Source: Salipiger mucosus DSM 16094 (GTDB lineage: Bacteria; Pseudomonadota; Alphaproteobacteria; Rhodobacterales; Rhodobacteraceae). From it: a DNA stretch of 64,000 nucleotides. The notes under the pieces were generated by a model that saw only the letters and a list, made by a program, of their open reading frames with translations, was not told the DNA's origin and made no database searches. Both the position numbers and the translations under genes were made by a program. Below are positions 9,326 through 18,339 of the stretch, in pieces (positions within the stretch are counted from its first letter, which is position 1; every line of letters starts with the position of its first letter). The stretch spans positions 201,001-265,000 of the forward strand of contig NZ_KE557279.1 of the NCBI RefSeq assembly GCF_000442255.1, written 5' to 3'.

Positions 9326-10636
9326 ATGAACATGGAGTCCAGCGCCGTCGTGGCGCCGCCCGCACCGAAACGGATCGAGGACATGGGCCTGCCCCTTGTC
9401 TTCATGCGGGACATCGTGCTCAAGACCATCTTCCGCAAGAACGCCAACACGGTCAGCCTGCTGGCCAAGGCGACCTGTCTGCCCATCGGCGTGGCCAAGG
9501 AGCTCATCGATGCGGCCCGCACGCAGGGGCTGCTCGAGGCCATGGGCACGCTCAGCGCAACCGCCGCCGGCAACGAGATGTCCTACCAGCTCACCGACAG
9601 CGGCAAGGCCCGGTCGCTCGACGCGCTCGCGCAGTCGGAATACTTCGGCGCCATGCCGGTGCCGCTCGAGGCCTACCGCGAGCAGGTCGAGCGTCAGTCG
9701 ATCCGCAACGTGCAGATCACCCGCGAGCAGCTGGTCGGCGCCATGGGCCACCTCGTGCTGCCCGACCAGCTCATCGCCCACCTCGGGCCCGCCGTGGGCT
9801 CCGGCCGGTCGATCCTGATGTACGGCCCCCCGGGCAACGGCAAGTCCTCGATCTCGAACGGGATCCGCGACGCCATGGGCGACCGGATCTACGTGCCGCG
9901 CGCGATCGAGTATTCCGGCCAGGTGATCTCGGTCTACGACCCCATCGTGCATTCCGCGGCCGAGGATTCGGCGCAGCAGACCTCGGGCCTGCGCCGCACG
10001 AACCGCTACGACATGCGCTACGTGCTCTGCGACCGCCCCACCGTCATCACCGGCGGCGAGCTGTCGCTCAACATGCTCGACCTCGTCTACAACCCCACCG
10101 CGCGCACCTATCAGGCCCCGCTGCAGTTCAAGTCGACGGGCGGGATCTTCATCGTCGACGACCTCGGTCGCCAGGCCGAGCCGCCGCAGAAGCTGGTGAA
10201 CCGCTGGATCGTCCCGCTCGAGGAGAACAAGGACATCCTCGCCCTTCAGTCGGGCGAAAAGTTCGAGGTGCCCTTCGACACGCTGGTGATCTTCTCGACC
10301 AACTTCCACCCGAACGAGATCTTCGACAAGGCGGCGCTGCGCCGGATCTTCTTCAAGATCAAGATCGACGGCCCCAGCCAGGAGGACTTCCTCAAGATCT
10401 TCGCGCTGGTGGCCCGCAAGAAGAAGATGCAGCTCGACGAGGCCTCGCTCGTGCACCTTCTGAAGAACAAGTATCCGACCATCGACAACGTCTACGCCAA
10501 CTACCAGCCGGTGTTCCTGATCGACCAGATGATCGCGGTCTGCGACTTCGAGGGCTGGCCCTACAGGATGACGCCCGAGCTGGTCGACCGCGCCTGGGCC
10601 AACATGTTCGTCAAGGACGAGGTCATCGTGAAATGA
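9326..10636 (+). CDS. AAA+ ATPase beside the tad locus, function unknown
   Basis: A 436-residue AAA-family ATPase. The first ~100 residues look like a winged-helix type domain (VSLLAKATCLPIGVAKELID, SYQLTDSGKARSL). The ATPase core carries Walker A GPPGNGKSS (167-175), Walker B GGIFIVDDLGRQ (272-283), a sensor-like segment VIFSTNFHPNEIFD, and RRIFFKIKIDGPSQEDFLKI afterwards. It has no signal peptide or membrane segment, so it should be cytoplasmic. I start it at ATG 9326; the extra 34 in-frame residues upstream look uncoded. Its position close to the tad operon suggests, but does not prove, a role in pilus regulation or assembly. A tRNA gene follows 90 bases downstream. Confidence 0.85.
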   Translation: MNMESSAVVAPPAPKRIEDMGLPLVFMRDIVLKTIFRKNANTVSLLAKATCLPIGVAKELIDAARTQGLLEAMGTLSATAAGNEMSYQLTDSGKARSLDALAQSEYFGAMPVPLEAYREQVERQSIRNVQITREQLVGAMGHLVLPDQLIAHLGPAVGSGRSILMYGPPGNGKSSISNGIRDAMGDRIYVPRAIEYSGQVISVYDPIVHSAAEDSAQQTSGLRRTNRYDMRYVLCDRPTVITGGELSLNMLDLVYNPTARTYQAPLQFKSTGGIFIVDDLGRQAEPPQKLVNRWIVPLEENKDILALQSGEKFEVPFDTLVIFSTNFHPNEIFDKAALRRIFFKIKIDGPSQEDFLKIFALVARKKKMQLDEASLVHLLKNKYPTIDNVYANYQPVFLIDQMIAVCDFEGWPYRMTPELVDRAWANMFVKDEVIVK

Positions 10637-10685
10637 CCCTCTGGGGCCGGTGCAAAAAACTCGGCAAAAAGTGCCGGATTACCGC

Positions 10686-10712
10686 TTGACGGTCCGGCCG
10701 GTCTGCCATAAT
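10686..10712 (+). promoter_or_regulatory. Candidate promoter of the tRNA-Met gene
   Basis: A TTGACG hexamer (10686-10691) and a CATAAT hexamer (10707-10712) precede the tRNA by 14 bases. The spacer is 15 bases, slightly short of the usual 17, so this is a plausible rather than certain sigma-70-type promoter. Confidence 0.45.
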
Positions 10713-10726
10713 CAGCGCCTCGGTCC

Positions 10727-10803
10727 GGCGGAGTAGCTCAGGTGGTTAGAGCAGCGGAATCATAATCCGCGTGTCGGGGGTTCAAGTCCCTCCTCCGCTA
10801 CCA
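10727..10803 (+). tRNA. tRNA-Met (anticodon CAT, elongator type)
   Basis: A 77-base cloverleaf. The acceptor stem GGCGGAG pairs with CTCCGCT (first pair G-U), followed by discriminator A and an encoded CCA. The D arm contains AGCTCAGGTGGTTAGAGC, the anticodon stem-loop is GCGGA-ATCATAA-TCCGC with anticodon CAT, and the T arm reads GGGGGTTCAAGTCCC. The paired acceptor end and lack of the initiator C1-A72 mismatch make it an elongator rather than the initiator. A lysidine-modified tRNA-Ile(CAU) has the same anticodon and cannot be fully excluded without a comparison. Confidence 0.93.
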
Positions 10804-10925
10804 AAATCCCGAAAAGCCCTGTTCATCGCATTCCTCAAGCAGGGAACGACAGACGGGTACGCTCCCTCGTCTCTTGTGAAATTCCGCCACCCCGAGGCGC
10901 GCGCCACCAAGCAACGCGTGGCGCT

Positions 10926-11861
10926 TCAGACGGTGTGCGCCGAGCCGAGGCGGCCTTTCTTCTCGGCCGCCTTTCCACGCCGCCGCACGCGCGACAGCAC
11001 GAACCCCGAGCCGAAGCAGGCCAGCTCACCAACGGTCGTGACCACCCGGAACACCAGCGCCCCCAGCAGCACGTCCGCCGATGCCGAGGCGCCTCCCAGA
11101 AGCGCGGCGATCAGGGCTTCGCGCGTGCCGATGCCCCCCGGTGCGCCGGGCGTGGCGTAACCCGCGACCCAGGCCGCGATGCCGACGGCCATGGACAGGA
11201 CCACCGACGTCTCCGCGACCAGCTGGAGGACCGCCGCGAATATACCGGCAAAGACGAGCATGAAGAGGGTCGCAAGGCAGACCGGTGCGAGAACGGCGCG
11301 CAGGGCCAGGCCCTTGGCCTTGCGCCGCAGAAGCAGGCTCATGCCGAACCCGGCAAGCCCGACCCCCAGTGCAATCCCGGTCCAGATCGCCGCCACGGTC
11401 GTGCCCAGCGCCTCAGCGATCCCGCCGACGGGTAGGACCGGCAACAGCAGCAGCAGGGCCAGCATGGCGCCCATCGGCGTCACGATGAGTTCGAGCACGC
11501 TGGCCCGGGTCAGGTCCGCCTTCGAGAGCGGCCCGCCCCGCAGCCAGACGGCGTGCCCGATGACATGCGCCACGTTCCCGGGCAGGTACCGCGCGACCAG
11601 GGTTCCGGTGTAGGAGGGCCAGCTGCGCGACCGCGGCTCGGGGCCGAACAGGCCCACGATCCGGTGCCAGCCCTCGGCCAGCAGGTAGAGCGCCGCGCCG
11701 TAGGCCAGCGCGAGCGCCGTCAGCCCCGCCAGTACGCCGGCCGAGGGGCGCCACCCGGCCAGGTCCGACCGATGTTCGAGCAAGGCGTGCCCGAGAAAGA
11801 CCAGCGAGCCGGCGACGAAGACCACGCCGACCGTCTTGGCAATGGCCGGAAGGCGGCTCAT
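10926..11861 (-). CDS. LPG-synthase-type integral membrane protein (UPF0104/PF03706)
   Basis: A 311-residue polytopic membrane protein with the signature of the lysylphosphatidylglycerol synthase transmembrane family, best seen in YATPGAPGGIGTREALIAAL and the earlier RYLPGNVAHVIGHAVWLRGG. Many hydrophobic helices are present, for example GVVFVAGSLVFLGHALL and PMGAMLALLLLLPVLPVGG. There is no soluble aminoacyltransferase domain, so it is the stand-alone membrane form seen in glycan and hopanoid or lipid export clusters. Its ATG overlaps the TGA of the methyltransferase-like gene upstream (ATGA at 11858-11861). The C-terminus is basic (RVRRRGKAAEKKGR). It probably handles a lipid-linked substrate of the neighbouring glycosyltransferases. 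Confidence 0.8.
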   Translation of the reverse strand: MSRLPAIAKTVGVVFVAGSLVFLGHALLEHRSDLAGWRPSAGVLAGLTALALAYGAALYLLAEGWHRIVGLFGPEPRSRSWPSYTGTLVARYLPGNVAHVIGHAVWLRGGPLSKADLTRASVLELIVTPMGAMLALLLLLPVLPVGGIAEALGTTVAAIWTGIALGVGLAGFGMSLLLRRKAKGLALRAVLAPVCLATLFMLVFAGIFAAVLQLVAETSVVLSMAVGIAAWVAGYATPGAPGGIGTREALIAALLGGASASADVLLGALVFRVVTTVGELACFGSGFVLSRVRRRGKAAEKKGRLGSAHTV

Positions 11862-12601
11862 TCCCGCCCTGCCGGCCGCGTCAGGAGCGTCGTCTCGTCC
11901 GGATAGGGCAAGGCGGGCGTCAGGCCGCGCAGCCGCCGGGCGCTCAGCCCGCTCTGCGCGATCGCACGCCGGTAGCGTGTCCGACCGCTATTGTCGAAGA
12001 CGATCATGCCCCCCTCGGCCAGGTGCCGCTCCGCGTGGGCCAGGCAGGCGTTCCGGGACCGGCCGTCGATCACGATCAGATCGTAGAGCGCGTCTGCGCC
12101 CGCATCGATTTCGCGCGCGTAGGCGGAGAAGCTCACGCCCGCCGACCCCGATTTCTCGGAAAGGTAAAGGCTGTCGGACGACGGCGCGGCATCGGGCGCG
12201 ACGAGGCGCAGGTCGACAGGACACGCGATCGGGAACCGTCCCAACGCGTCCTGCATGCGGTCGTACCAGCCGCGGTGATGCTCGACGCTGGTGACCGAGC
12301 CCGCCCGGCGCGCCAGCCACAGGGTGCTGGCCCCGGAGCCGTATTCGAAGACGCGCGCGCCGGGGCGCTCGCGCAGGAACCGCTCGACCGCGTCGATGGC
12401 GTCGTAGGACCACCACGGCACGTCGAGCGCCACGAGCGCCTCGAGGTCGTGGATCGCGCCGAGCGACAGCATCCAGTGTGCCAGGCGCGAGGTCTCGCCG
12501 CGCGCCTCCAGCCAGCGGCGAAGCCCGATCTGGCCAGAGGCAGCGGCCAGCCCTCGCGCCGAGACAACGTATCCGTTCTTGAGGGTGTTCGTAACGGTCA
12601 T
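11858..12601 (-). CDS. Class I SAM-dependent methyltransferase-like protein
   Basis: A 247-residue soluble protein with a Rossmann-type methyltransferase core. The motif I region is VFEYGSGASTLWLARRAGSV followed by the acidic strand VTSVEHHRGWYDRM; later YDLIVIDGRSRNACLAHAER and GMIVFDNSGRTRYR match the central and late strands. The acceptor substrate is unknown. The start is taken as ATG 12601; a TTG six bases earlier is in frame. It ends with ATGA overlap to the membrane protein downstream and starts 10 bases after the preceding membrane protein ends, so it belongs to the same minus-strand operon as the glycosyltransferases and may modify a glycan. Confidence 0.75.
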   Translation of the reverse strand: MTVTNTLKNGYVVSARGLAAASGQIGLRRWLEARGETSRLAHWMLSLGAIHDLEALVALDVPWWSYDAIDAVERFLRERPGARVFEYGSGASTLWLARRAGSVTSVEHHRGWYDRMQDALGRFPIACPVDLRLVAPDAAPSSDSLYLSEKSGSAGVSFSAYAREIDAGADALYDLIVIDGRSRNACLAHAERHLAEGGMIVFDNSGRTRYRRAIAQSGLSARRLRGLTPALPYPDETTLLTRPAGRE

Positions 12602-12610
12602 GCTCAATCC

Positions 12611-14134
12611 TCAGCTTTCGGTTTCGACGCGCGGCGCGCGGCAGATTTCCTGAATTCTCGGGGCATCGAACCCCTTTTCCGCGGCATGGGCCGAACAGGT
12701 CGCGGCGTCCCACGCCGCGAAGTCCGACGCCGGGTGCTCGCGCGAGATGTACCGGTAGGCGCCGGCCGTCTGCACATTGACCAGCGTGCCGATGACGCCA
12801 ACCACCAGCAAGCGCGCGTACCAGCGCCCGCGCATGGCTGAGACGCGCCGAATTGCATGCGGCAGGCCGACGATGGCCAGAGCGGCCACCAGGGGCCACA
12901 GATCGACGTGGTAGCGCGGCGCGATGGTGGCGTAGGACAGCATCAGCAGCGCGGCGATCCCGGCGACGCCGACCAGCACGATCTCTCCGCGCCGCGCCCG
13001 TCGCAGCGTGCCGATGCCGACCGCGGCCGCGATGCTCCAGAACGTCCAGAGGAACACGATCCCCGCATCCGGCACCTCGATGCGGATCAATCCGAACCTC
13101 GGCTCCGTATAAGCCCGGTGGAGGCTCAAAACGGCCTCGCTGGCGGACGGCGCGTGCAACTGCGGAGGGCTGACCGCGTAGACGACGAGGTTCGGCACGA
13201 TCCGCCCGGGATTGAAACGACCATGCTCGGCAAAGCCCGAAGCGCGCGCCGAGTCCTCGTCTTCGAACCCCCAGAAGGTCATGCCGTATTGGGTCCCGCC
13301 GGCGGCAAAGCTGCCGTGGACCTCGGTCGCACTGCCGAAGCGCATCTTGTTGAGGCCGAGGTAACCCGCGCCGCCGGCCCCCAGGATCGCGACCCCGAGA
13401 ACGGCGGGAAGCAGCGCGGCGCGGCCGCGTTGTCCAAGGGCCCAGACGATCAGTGCCGCCACGCCGCAATAGAGGGCGACCGCCAGGTGCGGCCGTGCGT
13501 GCACGCAAAGCGCAGCCAGCACGGCGACCGTGATCAGGGCCCTGCCCGAGATGCGCCCGGATCTCACGGCTTGCATCCAGATATAGATGAAGCCGCCGAA
13601 CAGCGCGTAGGCCACGGCGATCGGCTCCTGGTAGAACCCGTGGTTCGCCGTCAGCAGGACACCGGGTCCGCCGATCCAGGTGAGGATCCCGATGAGCGCC
13701 ACGAACGGCAGGCGCTTCTCCTGCGATACCGAAACCTGGTCGAGCGTCCGCAGAAAGGCCGCATGATAGAACGTCGTGCCGAGAACGGCCCAGAACCAGA
13801 TCGTGACGGGCGCCAATGACGCGGTGCCGACGGTCACGAACGGATCAAGCAATGCGCGGGTCAGCAGCGGCGCCAACCCGTGGTAGATGAAGGCGGTGCC
13901 ATCCGGCGTATAGTGCCCCTCGATGCGCGCGACCCGGGCCGGCACGTCGAGCCGCCCCTCCTTCAGGGACAGCCAGAGCTGGTCGTAGATCTCGCTGCCG
14001 AAGGCCGCCGGGGTGGTGGTGGCCGAGAGGTGAAGCATCCAGGCGTAGAAGGTTGCCCCCAGGATCGCCACCAGCACGGACGCGGCACGCGTCCCGTCAC
14101 GGCTCTGCGAGACATGCATGGCCGCGACGCTCAT
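12611..14134 (-). CDS. Large uncharacterised polytopic membrane protein of the glycan cluster
   Basis: A 507-residue protein with about ten hydrophobic segments, for example AASVLVAILGATFYAWMLHL, VALIGILTWIGGPGVLLTAN and ALITVAVLAALCVHARPHLA. The first loop contains AAFGSEIYDQLWLSLKEGRL, an acidic loop in the place where GT-C-type glycosyltransferases keep catalytic acidic residues. I do not recognise a named family. The start at 14134 overlaps the upstream glycosyltransferase stop (ATGA), which indicates translational coupling. The C-terminal ~50 residues are soluble (ASDFAAWDAATCSAHAAEKG). A role in transferring or building a lipid-linked sugar is inferred from context only. Confidence 0.7.
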   Translation of the reverse strand: MSVAAMHVSQSRDGTRAASVLVAILGATFYAWMLHLSATTTPAAFGSEIYDQLWLSLKEGRLDVPARVARIEGHYTPDGTAFIYHGLAPLLTRALLDPFVTVGTASLAPVTIWFWAVLGTTFYHAAFLRTLDQVSVSQEKRLPFVALIGILTWIGGPGVLLTANHGFYQEPIAVAYALFGGFIYIWMQAVRSGRISGRALITVAVLAALCVHARPHLAVALYCGVAALIVWALGQRGRAALLPAVLGVAILGAGGAGYLGLNKMRFGSATEVHGSFAAGGTQYGMTFWGFEDEDSARASGFAEHGRFNPGRIVPNLVVYAVSPPQLHAPSASEAVLSLHRAYTEPRFGLIRIEVPDAGIVFLWTFWSIAAAVGIGTLRRARRGEIVLVGVAGIAALLMLSYATIAPRYHVDLWPLVAALAIVGLPHAIRRVSAMRGRWYARLLVVGVIGTLVNVQTAGAYRYISREHPASDFAAWDAATCSAHAAEKGFDAPRIQEICRAPRVETES

Positions 14135-15186
14135 TCCGCCGCCACCCGCGCCGCGTAATCCTCGTCCGCGTCGGTGGCGTGCGGGGCCCGGTCGGCCTCG
14201 ATGCGGCGCAGGCGGATCAGGGCCTCTTCGGTGAGGCGCCGGTTCGTGGCGATCGTGTCGCTCAGCAGGGCGATCGCGAGGGTGAAATACCCGGCCAGCA
14301 GCAGCACGCCGCCAAGGACCAGCGACTGAACGTGGCCGTCCCCGTCCCCGATCGCGTAGAAATAGAGGAAGCGCAGGATCGGCAGCATGCCGAACGCCGA
14401 CATGACGAGACCGACCGTCATGAAGGTCCGCAGCGGCCGGTACATCACGCAGCTGCGCAACATGGTCACGACCTGGCGCCCCATGAACTGCCCCATCGAC
14501 CGGAAGAGGCGCGAGGGCCGCATCGTCGGATTTGTGCGCACGGGCACCGAGCACACGGTCAGCCCGCGCTGGCCGGCATGGATCAGCGTCTCCACCGTGT
14601 AGCTGAAGCGGGTCATGACGTTGATGCTCATCGCGGCGTCGCGCGAATAGGCGCGAAAGCCGGTCACCGCGTCCGGCACGTCGAGGTCCGCAAGGCCGCG
14701 CACCACGCGGCTCCCGATGCGCTGCAGCATGCGCTTGCGCCACGAGAACGCGCGGTTCTCGCTCGGCTTGCGATCTCCGAGCACGATATCGGCACGGCCC
14801 TCGACGATCGGGCGCACGAGATCGGCAATGGAGCTGCCGCAATACTGGTTGTCGCCATCGGTGTTGACGATGATGTCCGCCGACTGGGCCAGGGCATTCT
14901 CGATTCCCGCCTGGAAGGCGCGGGCGAGGCCCTTGTTTCCCTTCAGGCGGACGATGTGCTCGACGCCGGCCCGGCGGGCGATCTCGACGGTCTCGTCGGA
15001 CGAGCCGTCGTCGATGACCTGCACCTCGATGCACCCGATGCCGTCGATCTGGCGGGGGATCCCCTCCAGGACGACCGGCAGGGTTTGCGCCTCGTTGTAG
15101 CAGGGAATCTGCACGACCAGCTTCAGAAGCCGATGCGCGGGCGCGGCCTGCTTTGCGAAGGTGCCCTGTATCGCTTCGTGCGTCAT
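14131..15186 (-). CDS. Family 2 glycosyltransferase (polyprenyl-phosphate type)
   Basis: A 351-residue GT2 enzyme resembling dolichol/undecaprenyl-phosphate mannosyl- or glucosyltransferases. The fold begins with LVVQIPCYNEAQTLPVVLEG, then VQVIDDGSSDETVEIARRAG, KGLARAFQAGIENAL and the DxD-like region IIVNTDGDNQYCGSSIADLV. TDVEPDAVTG-type catalytic surroundings appear as LDVPDAVTGFRAYSRDAAMS. Two hydrophobic helices near the C-terminus (RTFMTVGLVMSAFGMLPILR and SLVLGGVLLLAGYFTLAIAL) would anchor it in the inner membrane. I chose ATG 15186; an open frame extends further upstream to 15447 but looks uncoded. Its stop overlaps the next gene start. Confidence 0.85.
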   Translation of the reverse strand: MTHEAIQGTFAKQAAPAHRLLKLVVQIPCYNEAQTLPVVLEGIPRQIDGIGCIEVQVIDDGSSDETVEIARRAGVEHIVRLKGNKGLARAFQAGIENALAQSADIIVNTDGDNQYCGSSIADLVRPIVEGRADIVLGDRKPSENRAFSWRKRMLQRIGSRVVRGLADLDVPDAVTGFRAYSRDAAMSINVMTRFSYTVETLIHAGQRGLTVCSVPVRTNPTMRPSRLFRSMGQFMGRQVVTMLRSCVMYRPLRTFMTVGLVMSAFGMLPILRFLYFYAIGDGDGHVQSLVLGGVLLLAGYFTLAIALLSDTIATNRRLTEEALIRLRRIEADRAPHATDADEDYAARVAAE

Positions 15187-15308
15187 ACCGATGTTGTCCC
15201 GTTCCCGATTACCCGTACCCTGTCGATCATCCGGGGGAATTGTGTCGAAACAGGGGACAAATCGGCTCCATTCGCGGAACAGGTGAAGGCAACTTCTGGC
15301 CCTCCGCT

Positions 15309-17126
15309 TCAGCCGTCCCGGCCCGAAACCTCCAGCAGAACCAGCGCCGGGTCCGGCCCCGCGACGGCCTCGAGCCCGTCTGCGCCCTCTCCGGCCGCGA
15401 GGCCCGTCGCAAAGGACGAGCCGTCGCCGTAGACCGCGTCGCGGCACAGCAGCAGGTAATCGGCCCCGGTCCTGCGAAGGGCGGCGCGCATCTGCGCCTC
15501 GTCGCCTTCGAAGGGCAACACGCCATCGGCCATGGCCTCCGGGCTGCGATGATAGGGACCCGCCAGCGCCATGTGATGGGTCAGGAGCAGCAGAGGCGCG
15601 CCGAGGTTCGAGGTGCTCAGCACCGCGCCGCTCGGCACGGTGTTCAGGCTGCGCAGGACATCAGGTGTCCGGCAAGAGGCATCGGTCGCGCGCATCTGCG
15701 CCGGGCCCATGCTGCTCCCGGCCCGCGCGGCCAGTGATGTCGCGAGGGAATAGAGCGCGGGCGAGAGCAACGTCAGCGCCAGCACCGGCACGAGCGCGAG
15801 CCGCGCCCCACGGCCCGCCCCGCGGGCCTTGCCGACCCGCAGCACGCCCTCGACGAGGTATCCGCACAGGAAGGGAAAGGCCGCCGCGCCCAGCATCACC
15901 AGCCGGATCTGGAACAGGCTGCCGATCACGCCCAGCCAGCCGAAAAGCAGCAGGATGCCCACGCGGCGGCGCGTCTCGGCACCGCCGGCGCGGCGCCGCA
16001 TGTCCAGGACCCAGAGGGCCGAGGCAAGCGCGGCCGCCATCAGCGCCGGAAAGACGAAGCGCACCGCCATGGTATCCCCGGCCAGCAGGGCCGGAAGCGC
16101 CGGGCGCGCCTCGGCGATGCGCATGCTGATAACGTCCTGCACGCGCTGCGGAAGATCGCCGTAGGGGCCCACGAGGCAGGGTCGCACGACGGGATAGACG
16201 AGCGCCACCGCAAGCACGACCAACACAAGGGCGGCGACGCCCCGCAGCGCGCCGTTCGGCACGCGCCCTGCCATCGCGGCCACGGCGAGGCAGCACAGCG
16301 CCCCGGCCGAGGCCAGCGCCAGGTAGGGCATCGACAACTCGTCGCAGCGCGTGGCCATCCATTCGTCGGGGGCGGTCTGACCGGCGAACAGCACCGCTGC
16401 GACAAGGGCCAGCGTCACCGAGAAAGCGCCGAGCTGGCGCGCCCTGCCCGGCGTCAGAAAGACGGTCTGGCACAGCAGCACGATCCCGGCGAGGCCGATC
16501 GCGGGCATCATCTCGAGCCCGACCGCCAGCGACATCGCCGAGGCCGCGCCTCCGATCGCCCCGAGCCTGCCCGCCGGCCCCGGAACGACGAGCGTGATGA
16601 GCGTGACGGCGGTCAGCAGCATCTGGATGTTGTGGTGATCGACATGCATGGGCGCGAAGAAGGTCGCCCCCGTCGGCGGCCACAGCAGAAGCGCCATGAC
16701 GCTGACCAGCGCCGCCCTGCTGCCCAGAACCCGCCGGGCGGCCAGTCCCGTCGCGGCGATCAGGCCCAGAAACAGCAGCGTCGGCCAGGCGACCAGCGCG
16801 AAGACCTCGGCCCGCTCCGTCGACACCACGACCTCGCCCAGCCGGACAAGTCCGCCGATCGCGGCATCCACGAAGCGTGACCAGTGCAGGTCGAGGCCCT
16901 CGGGCGGCACCATGCGGTACTGCCGCGTGTCGAACCATGCCTGCCCCGCCAGCCAGTCCCGCACCGACAGGAAGCGCATGATGTCGTCGTTGCCGGTCTG
17001 CGCGAGGCCCTCGATCCCCGAGGAGGCCGTCAGGACCGCCTTGGCGACCACCAGCGCCATGGCCATGAACAGGACCATGCGGAATCGCCGATTCTCGCGG
17101 GGGTCTGCGTCGTGCTGAAGTGCCAT
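15309..17126 (-). CDS. Putative GT-C-type membrane glycosyltransferase or uncharacterised membrane protein
   Basis: A 605-residue membrane protein with roughly a dozen hydrophobic segments. The first periplasmic loop has GNDDIMRFLSVRDWLAGQAW followed by FDTRQYRMVPPEG and LHWSRFVDA. An acidic pair in this loop is what GT-C enzymes use for catalysis, which is the basis for the tentative call. Other segments are ATFFAPMHVDHHNIQMLLTA and LLLFGWLGVIGSLFQIRLVM. The C-terminal ~100 residues look soluble, with LSTSNLGAPLLLLTHHMALA and RRTGADYLLLCRDAVYGDG. The start at 17126 has an AGGAC ribosome site. 122 bases separate its end from the next minus-strand gene. The exact donor and acceptor are unknown. 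Confidence 0.7.
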   Translation of the reverse strand: MALQHDADPRENRRFRMVLFMAMALVVAKAVLTASSGIEGLAQTGNDDIMRFLSVRDWLAGQAWFDTRQYRMVPPEGLDLHWSRFVDAAIGGLVRLGEVVVSTERAEVFALVAWPTLLFLGLIAATGLAARRVLGSRAALVSVMALLLWPPTGATFFAPMHVDHHNIQMLLTAVTLITLVVPGPAGRLGAIGGAASAMSLAVGLEMMPAIGLAGIVLLCQTVFLTPGRARQLGAFSVTLALVAAVLFAGQTAPDEWMATRCDELSMPYLALASAGALCCLAVAAMAGRVPNGALRGVAALVLVVLAVALVYPVVRPCLVGPYGDLPQRVQDVISMRIAEARPALPALLAGDTMAVRFVFPALMAAALASALWVLDMRRRAGGAETRRRVGILLLFGWLGVIGSLFQIRLVMLGAAAFPFLCGYLVEGVLRVGKARGAGRGARLALVPVLALTLLSPALYSLATSLAARAGSSMGPAQMRATDASCRTPDVLRSLNTVPSGAVLSTSNLGAPLLLLTHHMALAGPYHRSPEAMADGVLPFEGDEAQMRAALRRTGADYLLLCRDAVYGDGSSFATGLAAGEGADGLEAVAGPDPALVLLEVSGRDG

Positions 17127-17313
17127 GTCTGTCCTGTCTCCGGCTCCTTTTGCGCCTCTCCTGCGCATCCAAGCGGGCATCAACATGACAGGTGCTGGCC
17201 GAAAGTGTGGCCCGGCAGAACTCACGGGATCAACCAGAATTCGCCGCATTTTCGCCGGCATCCTGCGGCTGATTGGGCCCGGAACGACAGGACGACCGCC
17301 GGAGCAGCAGACG

Positions 17314-18339
17314 ATGCCAGTGATTTACCCCAGCAGGTTCCAGAAGGAGCGGGACGCGCTCGATGCATCCGACCTCAAGGTCGTGGTCCTGATCCCCTGC
17401 TTCAACGAGGCGGCCGCGATCGGCGGCGTCGTGCGGGATTTCCGCAAGTCCCTGCCCGAGGCCGAGATCTACGTCTACGACAACAACTCGACCGACGACA
17501 CCGCCCGGGTCGCCGCCGAGGCCGGCGCCATCGTCCGCTTCGAGCCGCGGCAGGGCAAGGGCCACGTGGTGCGCCGGATGTTCGCCGATGTCGAGGCCGA
17601 CATCTTCGTGATGGTCGATGGCGACGACACCTACGATGCGGGCGCCGCGCGCAAGATGGTCGACACCATGCTGCACGAGGGGCTGGACATCGTGAACGGC
17701 GTCCGCGTGCCCGAGACGGGCACCGCCTATCGCCCCGGCCATGCCTTTGGAAACAAGGCACTTTCCGGCCTCGTCCGGACGATCTTCGGACGCGGCACCA
17801 CCGACATGCTGTCGGGATACCGCGTGTTCTCGCGCCGCTTCGTCAAATCCTTCCCGATGATGTCCCGGGGCTTCGAGATCGAGACCGAACTCACCATTCA
17901 CGCGCTGGAACTCCAGATGCCGGTCGGCGAGGTCGCAGGCCGGTTCAAGGACCGCGCCGCAGGCTCCGAAAGCAAGCTGCGGAGCATCCAAGACGGCATG
18001 CGCATCCTCGGGACCATCGTCCGGATCCTGCGGCAGGAACGACCGCTTCCGGTCTTCGGTGCCGCCGCGGCCCTGCTGGCGCTCGCCTCGCTCGGGCTGG
18101 CCTCGCCGGTGGTCCTCGAGTATCTTGAAACCGGACTGGTGCCGCGCCTGCCCACGGCGGTGCTTGCGGCCAGCATGATGATCCTCGCCTTCCTCATGGG
18201 GGTGGCCGGGCTCATCCTCGACACCGTGACGCGGGGCCGGCAGGAGGCGAAGCGCATGCACTACATGGCAGTGCCCGGCGTGCTCAGCGAACTCGGCATG
18301 CGGCGGCCCGCCCCGGGCGTCGCGCTGGAGAAGACCTGA
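17314..18339 (+). CDS. Family 2 glycosyltransferase (DPM1-like)
   Basis: A 341-residue GT2 protein. The motifs VVVLIPCFNEAAAIGGVVRD, EIYVYDNNSTDDTARVAAEA, RQGKGHVVRRMFADVEADIF and MVDGDDTYDAGAARKMVDTM give the nucleotide-sugar binding fold and the DxD region. TTDMLSGYRVFSRRFVKSFP is the usual catalytic follow-on. The C-terminal ~100 residues carry two membrane helices (GAAAALLALASLGLASPVVL and LAASMMILAFLMGVAGLILD). I start at ATG 17314, which has a GGAG site, and not at the overlapping upstream ATG 17125. It shares a one-base stop/start overlap with gtrA, and the GT2-GtrA pairing points to transfer of a sugar via a polyprenyl carrier. Confidence 0.86.
   Translation: MPVIYPSRFQKERDALDASDLKVVVLIPCFNEAAAIGGVVRDFRKSLPEAEIYVYDNNSTDDTARVAAEAGAIVRFEPRQGKGHVVRRMFADVEADIFVMVDGDDTYDAGAARKMVDTMLHEGLDIVNGVRVPETGTAYRPGHAFGNKALSGLVRTIFGRGTTDMLSGYRVFSRRFVKSFPMMSRGFEIETELTIHALELQMPVGEVAGRFKDRAAGSESKLRSIQDGMRILGTIVRILRQERPLPVFGAAAALLALASLGLASPVVLEYLETGLVPRLPTAVLAASMMILAFLMGVAGLILDTVTRGRQEAKRMHYMAVPGVLSELGMRRPAPGVALEKT

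Noticed and set aside
12611..15034. An 807-residue open frame treated as one protein
   Set aside because: The first 300 residues are out of frame with the overlapping GT2 gene; the true start is ATG 14134.
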